A DNA stretch of 64,000 nt from Roseiarcus sp963770035 (GCA_963770035.1 CAVYON010000032.1:1-64000); one strand, 5' to 3'; positions 47,636-56,353 are shown, counted from the stretch's first letter. Notes: generated by a model from the letters alone, not told the origin. A program made the numbers and translations.

Positions 47636-48433
47636 ATGAATTTCCCGATCACGCGCTTGAGCGCCGCGGCGCTCGCACTGAGCTTGGCGCTCGGCGCTGG
47701 GACGGCGCTGGCGCAGAACCCGGCGAAGCCGGCGGCTCCGGCTCCAGCGGCTCCGGCTCCAGCGGCTCCGGCCGGAGCGGCTCAGCCCGCGCCCACGCAG
47801 CAACCGCAAATGCCCTCGAAGGTCGACCTCGTGTCGCCGGAGCCACAGTGGGTCAAACTGTGCGGCAAGGAGCAGACGACGGGTCGCGAAGCCTGCCAGA
47901 CCATGCGCGATTTCGCGCCCTCCGCCGATCAGGCTCCGATGGTCAGCGTGCAGGTCTTCGAGCTTCAGGGCCAGGACAAGAAGAAGCTGCGCTTCATGAT
48001 GCTGCCGATCGGCATGCTGATCAAGCCCGGCTTCCGCGTCATCGTCGACAAGGCCGAGCCCCTCGATGGCAAGTATGACATGTGCTTCCAGAACGCCTGC
48101 ACCGCCGAGATCGAAATGGGCGCGAGCGCGTTCGCCGAGATGAAGAAAGGGCAGAACCTCGCGGTTGTCCTGCGCGTTCCTGGCAGCGATCCGTCGGGTC
48201 GGGAGCTGACCTTCAATATTCCGTTGAAGGATTTTGGGCCGACGTTCGACGGCAAGCCGACCGATCCCAAAGTTCTCGAAGAGCAGCGCCAGGCGCTGCA
48301 GCAGCAGTTGCAGAAGAAGGCTGAGGAGCAGCGCAAGCAGCTTGAGCAGCAGCAACAAAGCGGCGCTGCAGCGCCGGCCGCTCCCGCTGCGCCCGCCGCA
48401 GCCCCGGCGGCGCCGGTCGCGCCGAAGCAATAG
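47636..48433 (+). CDS. Invasion-associated locus B (IalB) family protein
   Basis: A 265-residue exported protein. ATG at 47636 starts a signal peptide ending GTALAQ. A Pro/Ala-rich linker (AAPAPAAPAPAAPAG) follows, then the IalB domain at about 60-205: PQWVKLCGKEQTTGREACQT, VDKAEPLDGKYDMCFQNACTAEIE and FNIPLKDFGPTFDG. The four cysteines are typical. The tail is a Gln-rich coiled coil (LEEQRQALQQQLQKKAEEQR) and another Ala/Pro stretch. In Bartonella IalB aids erythrocyte invasion; in free-living alphaproteobacteria the role is unknown. A hairpin terminator and a mobile repeat lie downstream. Confidence 0.9.
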   Translation: MNFPITRLSAAALALSLALGAGTALAQNPAKPAAPAPAAPAPAAPAGAAQPAPTQQPQMPSKVDLVSPEPQWVKLCGKEQTTGREACQTMRDFAPSADQAPMVSVQVFELQGQDKKKLRFMMLPIGMLIKPGFRVIVDKAEPLDGKYDMCFQNACTAEIEMGASAFAEMKKGQNLAVVLRVPGSDPSGRELTFNIPLKDFGPTFDGKPTDPKVLEEQRQALQQQLQKKAEEQRKQLEQQQQSGAAAPAAPAAPAAAPAAPVAPKQ

Positions 48434-48444
48434 GCGCGTCTCGC

Positions 48445-48483
48445 CGCCTCCGTCTTCTCGCGTGAAGGCGGGAGACGGAGGCG
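48445..48483 (+). terminator. Hairpin terminator after ialB
   Basis: CGCCTCCGTCT (48445-48455) pairs perfectly with AGACGGAGGCG (48473-48483) across a 17-base loop that itself contains short pairs, starting 12 bases after the ialB stop. It has no long T tract, only a short CTTGTC. The stem strength and position support termination. Confidence 0.5.
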
Positions 48484-48543
48484 CGCTTGTCGCCCGCTAC
48501 AACCAAATCGAAGGGAGGCGACGTTCCCTCCCCCCTTGTGGGG

Positions 48544-48794
48544 CTACGGGATGCACACATCTCCCGCAGCCCTCTGCCGCCATGCCCCACGCTTGGAGGG
48601 CGGCTTCCTCCCCCCTTGTGGGGGAGGATCGAGGAGGGGGGTCGCGCCGAACTCGGACAGTTCGGAGCCCTTCCAGCGCCAGATGAGAAGTGAGCGCGAC
48701 CCCCCACCCTGTCCCGCCCCCACACAAGGGGGGCGGGGACGCCAGCCGCCGTTGAGCGGAGCCCGACCGCTTCAAAGATGTGTGCATCCCGTAG
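48544..48794. mobile_element. MITE-like element, copy 2
   Basis: A 251-bp near-identical second copy of the element at 37861-38108, with the same perfect 19-base terminal inverted repeats. Differences are minor (an extra CA in a CACAAGG context and CTTCAAAG in place of CTAAAAG near the right end). It is flanked by a perfect 10-base direct repeat CCTTGTGGGG (48534-48543 and 48795-48804), different from that of copy 1, so it is an independent insertion. It lies in a palindromic GC-rich site beyond the ialB terminator, in the ialB-hspQ gap. Confidence 0.88.
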
Positions 48795-48890
48795 CCTTGT
48801 GGGGGAGGGTCAGGGAGGGGGTCGCGCCGTCGTATAATCGCCTGGAGCGAGACCCTCAATTCGCAAGGTCAGCGCGCGCCCCCATCCCTG

Positions 48891-48948
48891 CCTTCCCCCA
48901 CCATAGGGCGTCGAAAGACGCCCGTCTTTAAACGGGCTATGGGGGAAG
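48891..48948. repeat. Long hairpin with a three-way-junction interior
   Basis: CCTTCCCCCA-CC-ATAG pairs with CTATGGGGGAAGG as a 13-bp stem with a CC bulge. Inside it sit GGCGTC-GAAA-GACGCC (48907-48922), a hairpin with a GNRA tetraloop, and CCCGT...ACGGG (48921-48936). An RNA copy could form a three-way junction. No coding potential. It lies 67 bases upstream of the hspQ stop. It may be the remains of another repeat element or a bidirectional terminator. Confidence 0.6.
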
Positions 48949-49014
48949 GAGAACGCCTTCGATTTGACTGACGCACGTCACTGGCCAATGGCGCACTTGC
49001 GACGCCGGCGCCCT

Positions 49015-49347
49015 TCAACTCGCCATCGTGCTCAAGCGGAACCGATAGCGTCCGTCGGCGGTGCGCTCAAACGTCTCGTTGACCTGAGGATGGCGCACCG
49101 GCTCGCTCGAGTTGTCGGCCAGGAGGTTCTGTTCCGACACGTAGGCGATGTACTGGCTATCTTCGTTTTCGGCGAAGAGGTGGTAGAACGGCTGATCCTT
49201 GGCCGGGCGGATTTCGGCCGGGATCGAGCGCCACCACTCCTCGGTGTTGCTGAACACCGGGTCAACGTCGAAGATGACGCCCCGGAAGGGATAAACCCGG
49301 TGTTTGACCACCTCTCCGATGCCGAATTTTGCGATGCGCGGGGTCAT
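49015..49347 (-). CDS. hspQ: Heat shock protein HspQ
   Basis: A 110-residue protein of the HspQ/YccV family. In enterobacteria this binds hemimethylated DNA and specifies Lon protease. The sequence IAKFGIGEVVKHRVYPFRG, followed by VIFDVDPVFSNTEEWWRSIP, QPFYHLFAEN and AYVSEQNLLADNS, is highly characteristic. Length is normal. It is a lone gene. Confidence 0.94.
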   Translation of the reverse strand: MTPRIAKFGIGEVVKHRVYPFRGVIFDVDPVFSNTEEWWRSIPAEIRPAKDQPFYHLFAENEDSQYIAYVSEQNLLADNSSEPVRHPQVNETFERTADGRYRFRLSTMAS

Positions 49348-49850
49348 GGCAACGGCATAAACTCTGCGAGGAACGTCGTCAATTCGGGCCGGGCGACGAC
49401 AACGTCACCACGGTCCGTTGCCGCCGGCGCCGTCAATAGGACGTAGCGCCCCGTCTGATGGCGGCGTTGAAGCTTCTGTATCGACGGTCACGGCGAGGGA
49501 CCGCGATTGCTGATTCCATCTTCGCGAAAAGCGGTTGATCACGGCATAGATCGAAGCCGCTGGCAGCCCGAGCAACGCGGCAACTCAAAGATCCGCCATA
49601 CTCCAGCCTGTTGATCCACCCGGTCCCACCTTCTCAGGCACGCGCGCGAAACGGCGTCGCAGCGTCGCGAAGACTAACTCGGCATGATGAAGCAGCGCCG
49701 AACCGCATTCGCGGGAATGGCGTGCGACAAATTGGACCGTTGATAAAACCTAGGGTTGTATTAACCGTGTTTATGCAACCTTTCTGGACGGGAAAGGCAA
49801 GGATCGATGGCTTCGGAAACGGCCGACGAGCGATACCCAAGGGGCTGGAA
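49348..49850. other. Intergenic region upstream of the gcrA-like gene
   Basis: About 500 bases that probably carry the hspQ and gcrA-like promoters. TTAACC occurs at 49761-49766 about 85 bases upstream of the gcrA-like start, a partial match to a CtrA half-site (TTAACCAT has two more matching bases). No other feature seen. Confidence 0.4.
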
Positions 49851-50387
49851 ATGTGGACAGAGCAGACGGTCGAGACCCTCAAGAAATTCGCGCTAGAGGG
49901 AAAGAGCGCGGCTTGGATCGCCAAGGCGATCGGGGCTCCCTCGCGCAACGCGGTCATCGGCAAAGCCAATCGGATCGGAGTCAAACTGAACGGCGGAATG
50001 GGCCTCGCGGCCGGGGAAGAGGGGTTGCTCATGGCCCAACCGCCCTCGATCCCCTGGGAGCGGAAGCGCCCGTTGCGGAGCGGAAGCGAGCCACGATCTG
50101 ACAGGCGTACGTCGGAAGACATATCTCGGAGACGCGTCGCCTCCCGCGCCAGAAGCAGTCTCCCAGCAATTGCCCGCTCGACGATACGGGCGGACCGACG
50201 GACTTACGTTAAGGCCGAAGTCGGCGAGATGCGGCGGATTGGGCTTTTGAACATCGGCGAGGTTGAGTGCCGTTGGCCCCTCGGCGATCCGGGGGAGGAC
50301 GACTTCGCCTATTGCGGCCTTCCGATCGCCAAGGGTCACGCCTATTGCGCAGGTCATTGTCGGTTGGCCTACCGCCAGCCCGTTTAA
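49851..50387 (+). CDS. gcrA: GcrA-family cell-cycle regulator (paralogue)
   Basis: A 178-residue GcrA-like protein. The N-terminal helix-turn-helix is WTEQTVETLKKFALEGKSAA and WIAKAIGAPSRNAVIGKANRIG (residues 2-43), the DNA-binding domain that recognises methylated promoters. The C-terminal sigma-70-binding region has GEVECRWPLGDPGEDDFAYCG and HAYCAGHCRLAY, including the four Cys/His metal-like positions. The middle linker (50-125) is basic and disordered. Start at ATG 49851 after AAGGGGCTGG. It sits upstream of a ctrA-like gene, so it may be an accessory or mobile copy rather than the main gcrA. Confidence 0.85.
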   Translation: MWTEQTVETLKKFALEGKSAAWIAKAIGAPSRNAVIGKANRIGVKLNGGMGLAAGEEGLLMAQPPSIPWERKRPLRSGSEPRSDRRTSEDISRRRVASRARSSLPAIARSTIRADRRTYVKAEVGEMRRIGLLNIGEVECRWPLGDPGEDDFAYCGLPIAKGHAYCAGHCRLAYRQPV

Positions 50388-50390
50388 TCC

Positions 50391-50675
50391 ATGACTCGAA
50401 GGCTCGGGGCGATGAGAAATCCTGCTAAGTCTACCCGATACGCTGCGGCCAGCCGACGCGCCGGTGCGGTCGAAGGCGAGCTGCGCGAACTCGCGTTGCT
50501 GGAGGAGTTCAACGGCAGCAAGTCGGTCGCGGCTCTCGCCGGTGCGATCTCGGAGCGGCTTGGACGCAAGGCGCGTTCGAAGGACCTGATCGCGGAGGCG
50601 CTCGGCGGCCGCGCCGACAACCGGGCTCGGCAAATGGTGGCGACGTGCTCAACCGACTCGACGCTTTATGAGTGA
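50391..50675 (+). CDS. Small hypothetical protein
   Basis: A 94-residue protein starting three bases after the gcrA-like stop, so probably co-transcribed with it. The interior is Ala/Glu/Arg-rich and likely helical (GAVEGELRELALLEEFNGSK and ERLGRKARSKDLIAEALGG). No recognised domain. GC bias by codon position is consistent with coding. An alternative start is the ATG at 50412. It could be an accessory factor of the adjacent regulators. Confidence 0.5.
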   Translation: MTRRLGAMRNPAKSTRYAAASRRAGAVEGELRELALLEEFNGSKSVAALAGAISERLGRKARSKDLIAEALGGRADNRARQMVATCSTDSTLYE

Positions 50676-50820
50676 CGCCGCTCGGCGGCAACTCATGCAG
50701 CCCACTTCAGACAAGAAGCATTCACCTCGGGGGCAACGACCGTAACGAGTGCGATGCAACGAATCCGTCTGCATTCACGCAACCCGCGACTCTTATCCCA
50801 TACAAAATCGGAGATTGCAC

Positions 50821-51516
50821 ATGCGCGCTTTATTGATCGAGGACGACGCACGCGTCGCCAAGTGCATCCAACTCATTCTCAAGGTTGAAGGTATTCACGT
50901 GTATAAAACGGACCTTGGTGAGGAGGGGATCGATCTTGCCAAAAGATACGATTACGACATTGTGTTGCTCGATCTAACTCTACCGGATATGTCGGGGTAC
51001 GACGTGTTGCGCTCCTTGCGATCGGCGAAAGTCGAGACGCCGATCCTGATCCTGTCTGGGCTCGCGAGTACCGAGGACAAGATCAAGGGCTTGAGCCTTG
51101 GCGCGGACGACTATCTGACCAAACCTTTCCACAATGACGAACTTGTCGCCAGAATTCACGCCCTGGTCCGCCGCTCAAAAGGTCATGCCGACTCCAACAT
51201 CACGATAGGCGATCTGATGATTAATCTCGCGACCAAAAATGTAGACTATTGCGGCCAAAAACTGCACATCTCGGACAGGGAGTATCAAATTCTTGAGCTG
51301 CTCGCACTCCGCGAAGGTTCGACCGTGACGAAGGAAATGTTCCTCAATCATCTTTACGGCGACGCGGACGGGCCGGAGGCGAAAATAGTCGACGTCTTCA
51401 TTTGCCATCTTAGAAAAAAAATGATGAACGCGAGTGGCGGCAAGGATTACATCGAGACAATTTGGGGTCGCGGCTTCGCCCTGCGGGAGCCAACTAAGCT
51501 AGCGATGGCAAGCTGA
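50821..51516 (+). CDS. ctrA: CtrA-family response regulator (paralogue)
   Basis: A 231-residue OmpR-class regulator very close in pattern to CtrA. The receiver has D51 in DYDIVLLDLTLPDMSGYDVL and K101 in DYLTKPFHNDELVARIHALV. The linker RRSKGH and the DNA-binding motif KIVDVFICHLRKKM, with the C-terminal YIETIWGRGFALREP, are CtrA hallmarks. The gene is clearly more AT-rich than its neighbours. Start at ATG 50821 behind CGGAGATTGCAC. It may be a horizontally acquired or duplicated copy. Symbol given for family only; the main ctrA is presumably elsewhere. Confidence 0.85.
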   Translation: MRALLIEDDARVAKCIQLILKVEGIHVYKTDLGEEGIDLAKRYDYDIVLLDLTLPDMSGYDVLRSLRSAKVETPILILSGLASTEDKIKGLSLGADDYLTKPFHNDELVARIHALVRRSKGHADSNITIGDLMINLATKNVDYCGQKLHISDREYQILELLALREGSTVTKEMFLNHLYGDADGPEAKIVDVFICHLRKKMMNASGGKDYIETIWGRGFALREPTKLAMAS

Positions 51517-51539
51517 CGCAGAAGATTCAATGGTAAACA

Positions 51540-51561
51540 CGGCTGCGCCGGCGCCCAGCCG
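51540..51561 (+). terminator. GC-rich hairpin after the ctrA-like gene
   Basis: CGGCTG (51540-51545) and CAGCCG (51556-51561) form a 6-bp stem 23 bases after the stop codon, with a loop that is itself GC-rich. No T tract. Weak terminator candidate. Confidence 0.3.
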
Positions 51562-51754
51562 CGGTCCTTAGCAAAGACTCAGGCCCTCCCGCGGGGTCCA
51601 CTGACGTTTTATTTCCGATCGACCGAGCCCCACAACTAGTCCAACTTTGATCGCGCAACGGCAGGATAAGGCGCTCGCTTTCCCGCGCCTCATCTCCATC
51701 AGACTCTATGCTAAGAAATCGACACAATCCCACATAAGCTCTTCGGACAGACTC

Positions 51755-52798
51755 TCAAAGCTTGTAAAGCGCTGCGTATTCGGGGTCTTTCGCCGCCACT
51801 TGCTTGGCGAGTTCGACGATCACCCGCGCCTGCTTCCAGGTCGCGTCGTCCTGCATCTTGCCGTCGATCATGACCGCGCCCGACCCGTCGGGCATGGCGT
51901 CGAGGATCTTTTGGGCGAAGGCGACTTCGCCCGCTTCGGGCGAGAAGACCCGCTTGGCGATGGCGATCTGGCTGGGATGAAGCGTCCAGGCGCCCGCGCA
52001 GCCGAGCAGGAAGGCGTTGCGGAACTGGGCTTCGCAAGCCTCCGGGTCGGAGAAGTCGCCGAACGGCCCGTAGAACGCCTTGAGGCCGTGCGCCGCGCAG
52101 GCGTCCACCATGCGGGCGATCGTGTAGTGCCAGGGATCCTGCTGGTAGAAGGCGCGAGCCGCGCCCGGCTCCACGGCGTCGGCAAGCACCTTGTAACCCG
52201 GATGCCCGCCGCCGACGCGGGTCGTCTTCATGGCGCGGGAGGCCGCCAGATCGGCCGGCCCAAGGCTCATGCCATGCATGCGCGGCGAGGCGGCGGCGAT
52301 CGCTTCGACGTTGTTGACGCCCTGAGCCGTTTCCAGGATCGCGTGGACGAGGATCGGCGTCTTCAGCCCATGGCGCGCCTCGAGCAGCGCAAGGTACTGG
52401 TCGACGAAATGGATATCCCAGTCGCCCTCGACCTTGGGGATCATCACGACGTCGAGCTTGTCGCCGATCTCGCCCACGAGCTTGGTCATGTCGTCGAGAA
52501 ACCAGGGCGAATTCAGCGCATTGACCCGCGCCCATAGCCCGGTCGAGCCGAACTCGGTCGCCTTGGCCATGGCGATGAAGCCGTCGCGCGCGGCGATCTT
52601 GGACTCGATCGGGATCGCGTCTTCGAGATTGCCGAGGACGACGTCCACCTGACCGGCAAGCTCGCCGGCCTTCGCCCGCACCTTTTCGATATGCGGTGGG
52701 ACGAAGTGAATCATCCGCTCGAGCTTCGACGGCAGCTCCATCAGGGGGCGCGGCGCGCCGATCGCGAGGGGCTCGAAAATTTTGCGGGGGGATTTCAT
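51755..52798 (-). CDS. HpcH/HpaI aldolase-family protein, malyl-CoA lyase-like
   Basis: A 347-residue TIM-barrel lyase of the CitE/Mcl type that cleaves or forms malyl- or methylmalyl-CoA. Conserved blocks are VDVVLGNLEDAIPIESKIAA, WARVNALNSPWFLDDM, VMIPKVEGDWDIHFVDQYLA, ILVHAILETAQGVNN, MSLGPADLAAS and WTLHPSQIAIAKRVFSP. The glutamate and aspartate ligands for Mg fall in these segments. Such enzymes work in the ethylmalonyl-CoA pathway or serine cycle. It stands alone, so which pathway it serves is not shown. Confidence 0.9.
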   Translation of the reverse strand: MKSPRKIFEPLAIGAPRPLMELPSKLERMIHFVPPHIEKVRAKAGELAGQVDVVLGNLEDAIPIESKIAARDGFIAMAKATEFGSTGLWARVNALNSPWFLDDMTKLVGEIGDKLDVVMIPKVEGDWDIHFVDQYLALLEARHGLKTPILVHAILETAQGVNNVEAIAAASPRMHGMSLGPADLAASRAMKTTRVGGGHPGYKVLADAVEPGAARAFYQQDPWHYTIARMVDACAAHGLKAFYGPFGDFSDPEACEAQFRNAFLLGCAGAWTLHPSQIAIAKRVFSPEAGEVAFAQKILDAMPDGSGAVMIDGKMQDDATWKQARVIVELAKQVAAKDPEYAALYKL

Positions 52799-53353
52799 GA
52801 TCAGCCTACGATTGCAGTGCGAAGCGAGCCTTAGTTCGATTTCGCGACTGCGGCAATTAGCCGAGGGACCTATCGGCTATCGCCGTAACTCCCGGGAGTC
52901 TGCCTACGGCAATAGCCGCCACAGTCGCGGCGTCCCCCTCGCGCTGACGGATCCGAAGTGGCGCGCTCTCTGGTTGACAAACGAGACGCACGGCATAAAA
53001 CGGAGGTCGTGTCACCGGCTCGCACCCAATCGCGCGCTCCTTCTCCGAAGAGGCGAGGTTTCAGAGCGCTAGAGTGGTTCGCCAACAGATGGCTCGGCGA
53101 AGGCATAGGTAACGTCTGCAATCCGATCCAAAGCTAACGGCCGATTCGCCGTGCGCGCCATAGCTCTCGACTGCGTACTGTAGACGAAACTCCGGCGCCA
53201 TCTTTCCTGCAAACTATACGCGGAAGCAACATCCCATCAAGCTCGATGCACGTGCCCGCCTCGACGGTTTCTTCGAATCTGAGTGTCTGTATTCCTGAGA
53301 GTCATCGCGCCGATAAATCAAAAATCCACGATCCTGTCTTCCCTGATTAAAAT
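52799..53353. other. Intergenic region with a strong palindrome
   Basis: About 555 bases upstream of the malyl-CoA-lyase-like gene. I find no supportable gene. It holds the long inverted repeat at 52874-52918 and a smaller one (TAGCCGA / TCGGCTA) just before it. The rest is unremarkable, moderately AT-richer sequence. Confidence 0.45.
52874..52918. repeat. Long inverted repeat with perfect palindromic core
   Basis: Arms CGGCTATCGCCGTA (52874-52887) and TACGGCAATAGCCG (52905-52918) match at 13 of 14 positions. Between them ACTCCCGGGAGT (52888-52899) is a perfect 12-base palindrome. It lies 76 bases upstream of the malyl-CoA lyase gene start. It could be a cruciform-forming element, an operator or the relic of a mobile repeat. 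Confidence 0.7.
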
Positions 53354-53700
53354 TCATCTAGACCCCTGATCCTGTCCGCCTCCAGAAGGGGGCGGCATCA
53401 ACACGTCTATCAGGCGCATCTGGCTCGCAAAGATGTAAAGATCCGGATAGTCATCACAGAAGGCCCAAGTCCCATGTACGACGGTATTTCTTTGAGCGGC
53501 GCGCTTTTCGCACTTTGGCCTGTAGTGAAATAGATTTTCCAATAGTTGTTTCGGAACGTGCTTACGCTTACGCTTCGCAAGAAAATCTTGCGCGCGCAAG
53601 TTAGTGTCGAAACAGCTCGTGGATAGGCTCAAGATGCAGATCAGGGCCTGCCAGCGAAGAGCAGCGATGAACGATGCGATGAGGGTCTGGCAGCCGACCG
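53354..53700 (-). pseudogene. 5-prime-truncated gene with an R-N-x-x-VHG motif
   Basis: A frame without a start codon runs from about 53700 to a stop at 53354. It reads a hydrophobic stretch (VGCQTLIASFIAALRWQALI) followed by a basic region and CEKRAAQRNTVVHGTWAFCD. The RNxVVHGxW motif recalls HEPN-type or related abortive-infection-like proteins. A stop codon just upstream and the lack of an ATG indicate a truncated gene. It lies alone between unrelated genes. Confidence 0.4.
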
Positions 53701-54280
53701 GGATGCAATATTAGCATATCGAATCGCAGATCGGAGGCGCCAGAAGGCGCTGCGACTGCATGGCACCCACAACAACCCTATGATGTGCTCACGCCTGGCG
53801 TTTAACGGATCGCATAACAGATTGATCGCGATTTCCCGGATTGACGCTGCGCTGACATAGCCTACGTTACTGGAGGGCTCTCGATGGCGGCACTGGCTTT
53901 TCGGCTCACGGCCGCGTCGCGGCGAGCCTCCAAAGGAAGTGCTCCAGAGAGAAGCGACCTGACTTGTTCCCACTCCGATAATTCGGCGGCGGAAATCATG
54001 GCTCGCAAATTCCGCGCGAGCGCTCACGAGCCGTTTGAAGCCGCGCCTAAGATCGGCGACTCGCGCGGCGGCGTGCGGCTCAACTTCGCGATCGAATATT
54101 GCCGCGCCAGTCAGGATTTCCTCGCCCATTCGACACACGCCGAAGCTTGGAAAGATTTGTCTTGGCGTCGTAAATGCCACAATGGCCATCCGGCGCCTTC
54201 GTTAGTCCAGCAGCTTAGCTAATGCGCCCCGCCTTTTGTCTACGCCTTGCGAACAGACGCGAAACGTGGTTGCGTCAAGC
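53701..54280. other. Intergenic region without a supported gene
   Basis: About 580 bases between the truncated 53354-53700 fragment and the helicase gene. Open frames exist on both strands, but none has a ribosome binding site or a recognisable protein pattern. Confidence 0.4.
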
Positions 54281-56353
54281 ATGTCGCTCGCCCTGATTCG
54301 CGCTCAGCCCGCCTTCGAGCTCAATCTCGAGCAGCAATGCGCCGTCGACCATGCGATCGGCTCGGCCGACGGCTTCCCGCCGCTGCTTGTCATCGCCGGC
54401 GCCGGCTCGGGCAAGACGGCGATGCTCGCCCACCGCGTTGCGGCGCTCGTCCTCGCGGGCGCCGATCCGAAGCGGATCATGCTGGCGACCTTCTCGCGCC
54501 GCGCCGCGGCGGAGCTCGTCCGGCGCGTCGAGCGGTTGCTCGCCCGCAAACTTCCGCCCGAGGCCGCCGCCGCCGCCACGCCGGAATATGCCGGCACGTT
54601 CCACGCCATCGGCGCGCGGCTCCTGCGCGAATACGCGCCGCGGGTCGGGCTCGGTCCGCAATTCACCATCCACGATCGCGAGGATTCTGCGGACCTGATG
54701 AACTGGGCGCGCCACGAGGCGGGCTTGAGCGAGACGAAGGAGCGCTTTCCGACCAAGGCGACCTGCCTTTCCATCTATTCGCGCGTGGTCAACGCGCGGG
54801 CCGACCTCGGCGCGACGATCGGCAAATGGTTTCCCTGGGTCGCCGCGCACGAAGACGCGCTGCGCGCCCTGTTCGCCGCCTACGTCGAGGCCAAGCAGCG
54901 CCAGAACGTGCTCGATTACGACGACCTGTTGCTCTGGTTCGCGCAGATGGTGGCGGAGCCGGATATCGCCGCGGAGATCGCGGACCGTTTCGATCACCTG
55001 CTGGTCGACGAATACCAGGACACCAACGCGCTGCAGGCCGAAATCGTGCTGGCGCTGCGGCCTCGCGGGCGGGGCCTGGTCATCGTCGGCGACGACGCCC
55101 AGTCGATCTACTCCTTCCGCGCCGCGACGGTGCGCAACATCCTCGACTTTCCCGGGCATTTCGACCCGCCGGCCCGAGTCGTTACGCTGGATCGCAACTA
55201 CCGTTCGACGCAGGCGATCCTTGCCGCCGCCAATGCGGTGATCGCGCTCGCGCCCGAGCGGTTCGCCAAGGATCTTTGGACGGATCGAAAGGCAGGCGCC
55301 CCTCCGGCGCTCGTCACCGTGGCCGAAGAGGCCGATCAGGCGCGCTACGTCGCAACCGCCGTTCTCGCCAACCGGGAAATGGGCGCAGCGCTGAAATCCC
55401 AGGCAGTGCTGTTCCGCGCGTCGCACCACAGCGCCGCGCTCGAACTGGAGCTGACGCGGCGCAACATCCCGTTCGTGAAGTTCGGCGGGCTGAAGTTTCT
55501 CGACGCCGCGCATGTGAAGGACGCGCTGGCGCTGATGCGCTTCGCCGAGAACCCGCGCGACCGGGTGGCGGGGTTCCGCATTGCCCAGCTCCTGCCGGGC
55601 GTCGGGCCGAAGATCGCCGAGACGATCGTGGCCGCCGCGGCCGAAGACGACGGGTTTGAAGCGATGGCGGCGCTGACCTTGCCGGCCCGCGCACGCCCCG
55701 GCTTCCGCGAGTTTGCCGATCTCATGCGCCGCCTGGCGGCCCGCGCCGCCCCCTGGCCGAGCGAGCTCGCCGACGCCGTCGCCTGGCTCAACCCGCAGAT
55801 CGAGATGCGCTACGACGACGCCGCGACGCGGATCGGCGACCTCGAGGCGCTGGAGCGGATCGCCGGCGGGTTCGCCTCGCGCGAGCGTTTCTTGAGCGAA
55901 CTGACGCTCGATCCGCCGGACGCGACGAGCGACGAGGCCGGTCCGCCTTTACGCGACGAGGACTATCTGATCCTCTCGACCATCCACTCGGCCAAGGGGC
56001 AGGAATGGCGGTCGGTGTTTGTGCTCAATTGCGTCGACGGCTGCATCCCGTCCGATCTCGCCACCGGCTCCTCGGACGAGATCGAGGAGGAGCGCCGGCT
56101 TCTCTATGTCGCGATGACCCGGGCGAAGGATGCGCTGACCTTGGTCGCGCCGCAGCGCTTCTATGTCCACGGCCAGCCGAAGAACGGCGACCGCAGCGTC
56201 TTCGCCGCCCGCACCCGCTTCATTCCTCCGCCGCTCTTGACGTATTTCGAGCGAAGCGCATGGCCGTCCGCCGCGGCGACCACGGCTGCCCGGGCGGCAT
56301 CCGAGGGGCCGCGGGTGGACCTGGCGGCGCGGATGCGGGCGATGTGGCGGTGA
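54281..56353 (+). CDS. UvrD/Rep-family ATP-dependent DNA helicase
   Basis: A 690-residue superfamily 1A helicase. Walker A is AGAGSGKTAM (residues 40-46), motif II is LLVDEYQDTNALQ, and motif III-IV reads GDDAQSIYSFRAA. Motif V-VI appears as ILSTIHSAKGQEWRSVFVLN and RRLLYVAMTRAKDAL. The C-terminal region lacks the long UvrD tail. Start at ATG 54281. Likely role: DNA repair or replication restart. Monocistronic by orientation. Confidence 0.92.
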   Translation: MSLALIRAQPAFELNLEQQCAVDHAIGSADGFPPLLVIAGAGSGKTAMLAHRVAALVLAGADPKRIMLATFSRRAAAELVRRVERLLARKLPPEAAAAATPEYAGTFHAIGARLLREYAPRVGLGPQFTIHDREDSADLMNWARHEAGLSETKERFPTKATCLSIYSRVVNARADLGATIGKWFPWVAAHEDALRALFAAYVEAKQRQNVLDYDDLLLWFAQMVAEPDIAAEIADRFDHLLVDEYQDTNALQAEIVLALRPRGRGLVIVGDDAQSIYSFRAATVRNILDFPGHFDPPARVVTLDRNYRSTQAILAAANAVIALAPERFAKDLWTDRKAGAPPALVTVAEEADQARYVATAVLANREMGAALKSQAVLFRASHHSAALELELTRRNIPFVKFGGLKFLDAAHVKDALALMRFAENPRDRVAGFRIAQLLPGVGPKIAETIVAAAAEDDGFEAMAALTLPARARPGFREFADLMRRLAARAAPWPSELADAVAWLNPQIEMRYDDAATRIGDLEALERIAGGFASRERFLSELTLDPPDATSDEAGPPLRDEDYLILSTIHSAKGQEWRSVFVLNCVDGCIPSDLATGSSDEIEEERRLLYVAMTRAKDALTLVAPQRFYVHGQPKNGDRSVFAARTRFIPPPLLTYFERSAWPSAAATTAARAASEGPRVDLAARMRAMWR

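Noticed and set aside
53884..54222. Open frame on the plus strand upstream of the helicase gene
   Set aside because: No ribosome binding site, no protein-like pattern, and a longer antisense frame covers the same bases; composition alone does not support a gene.
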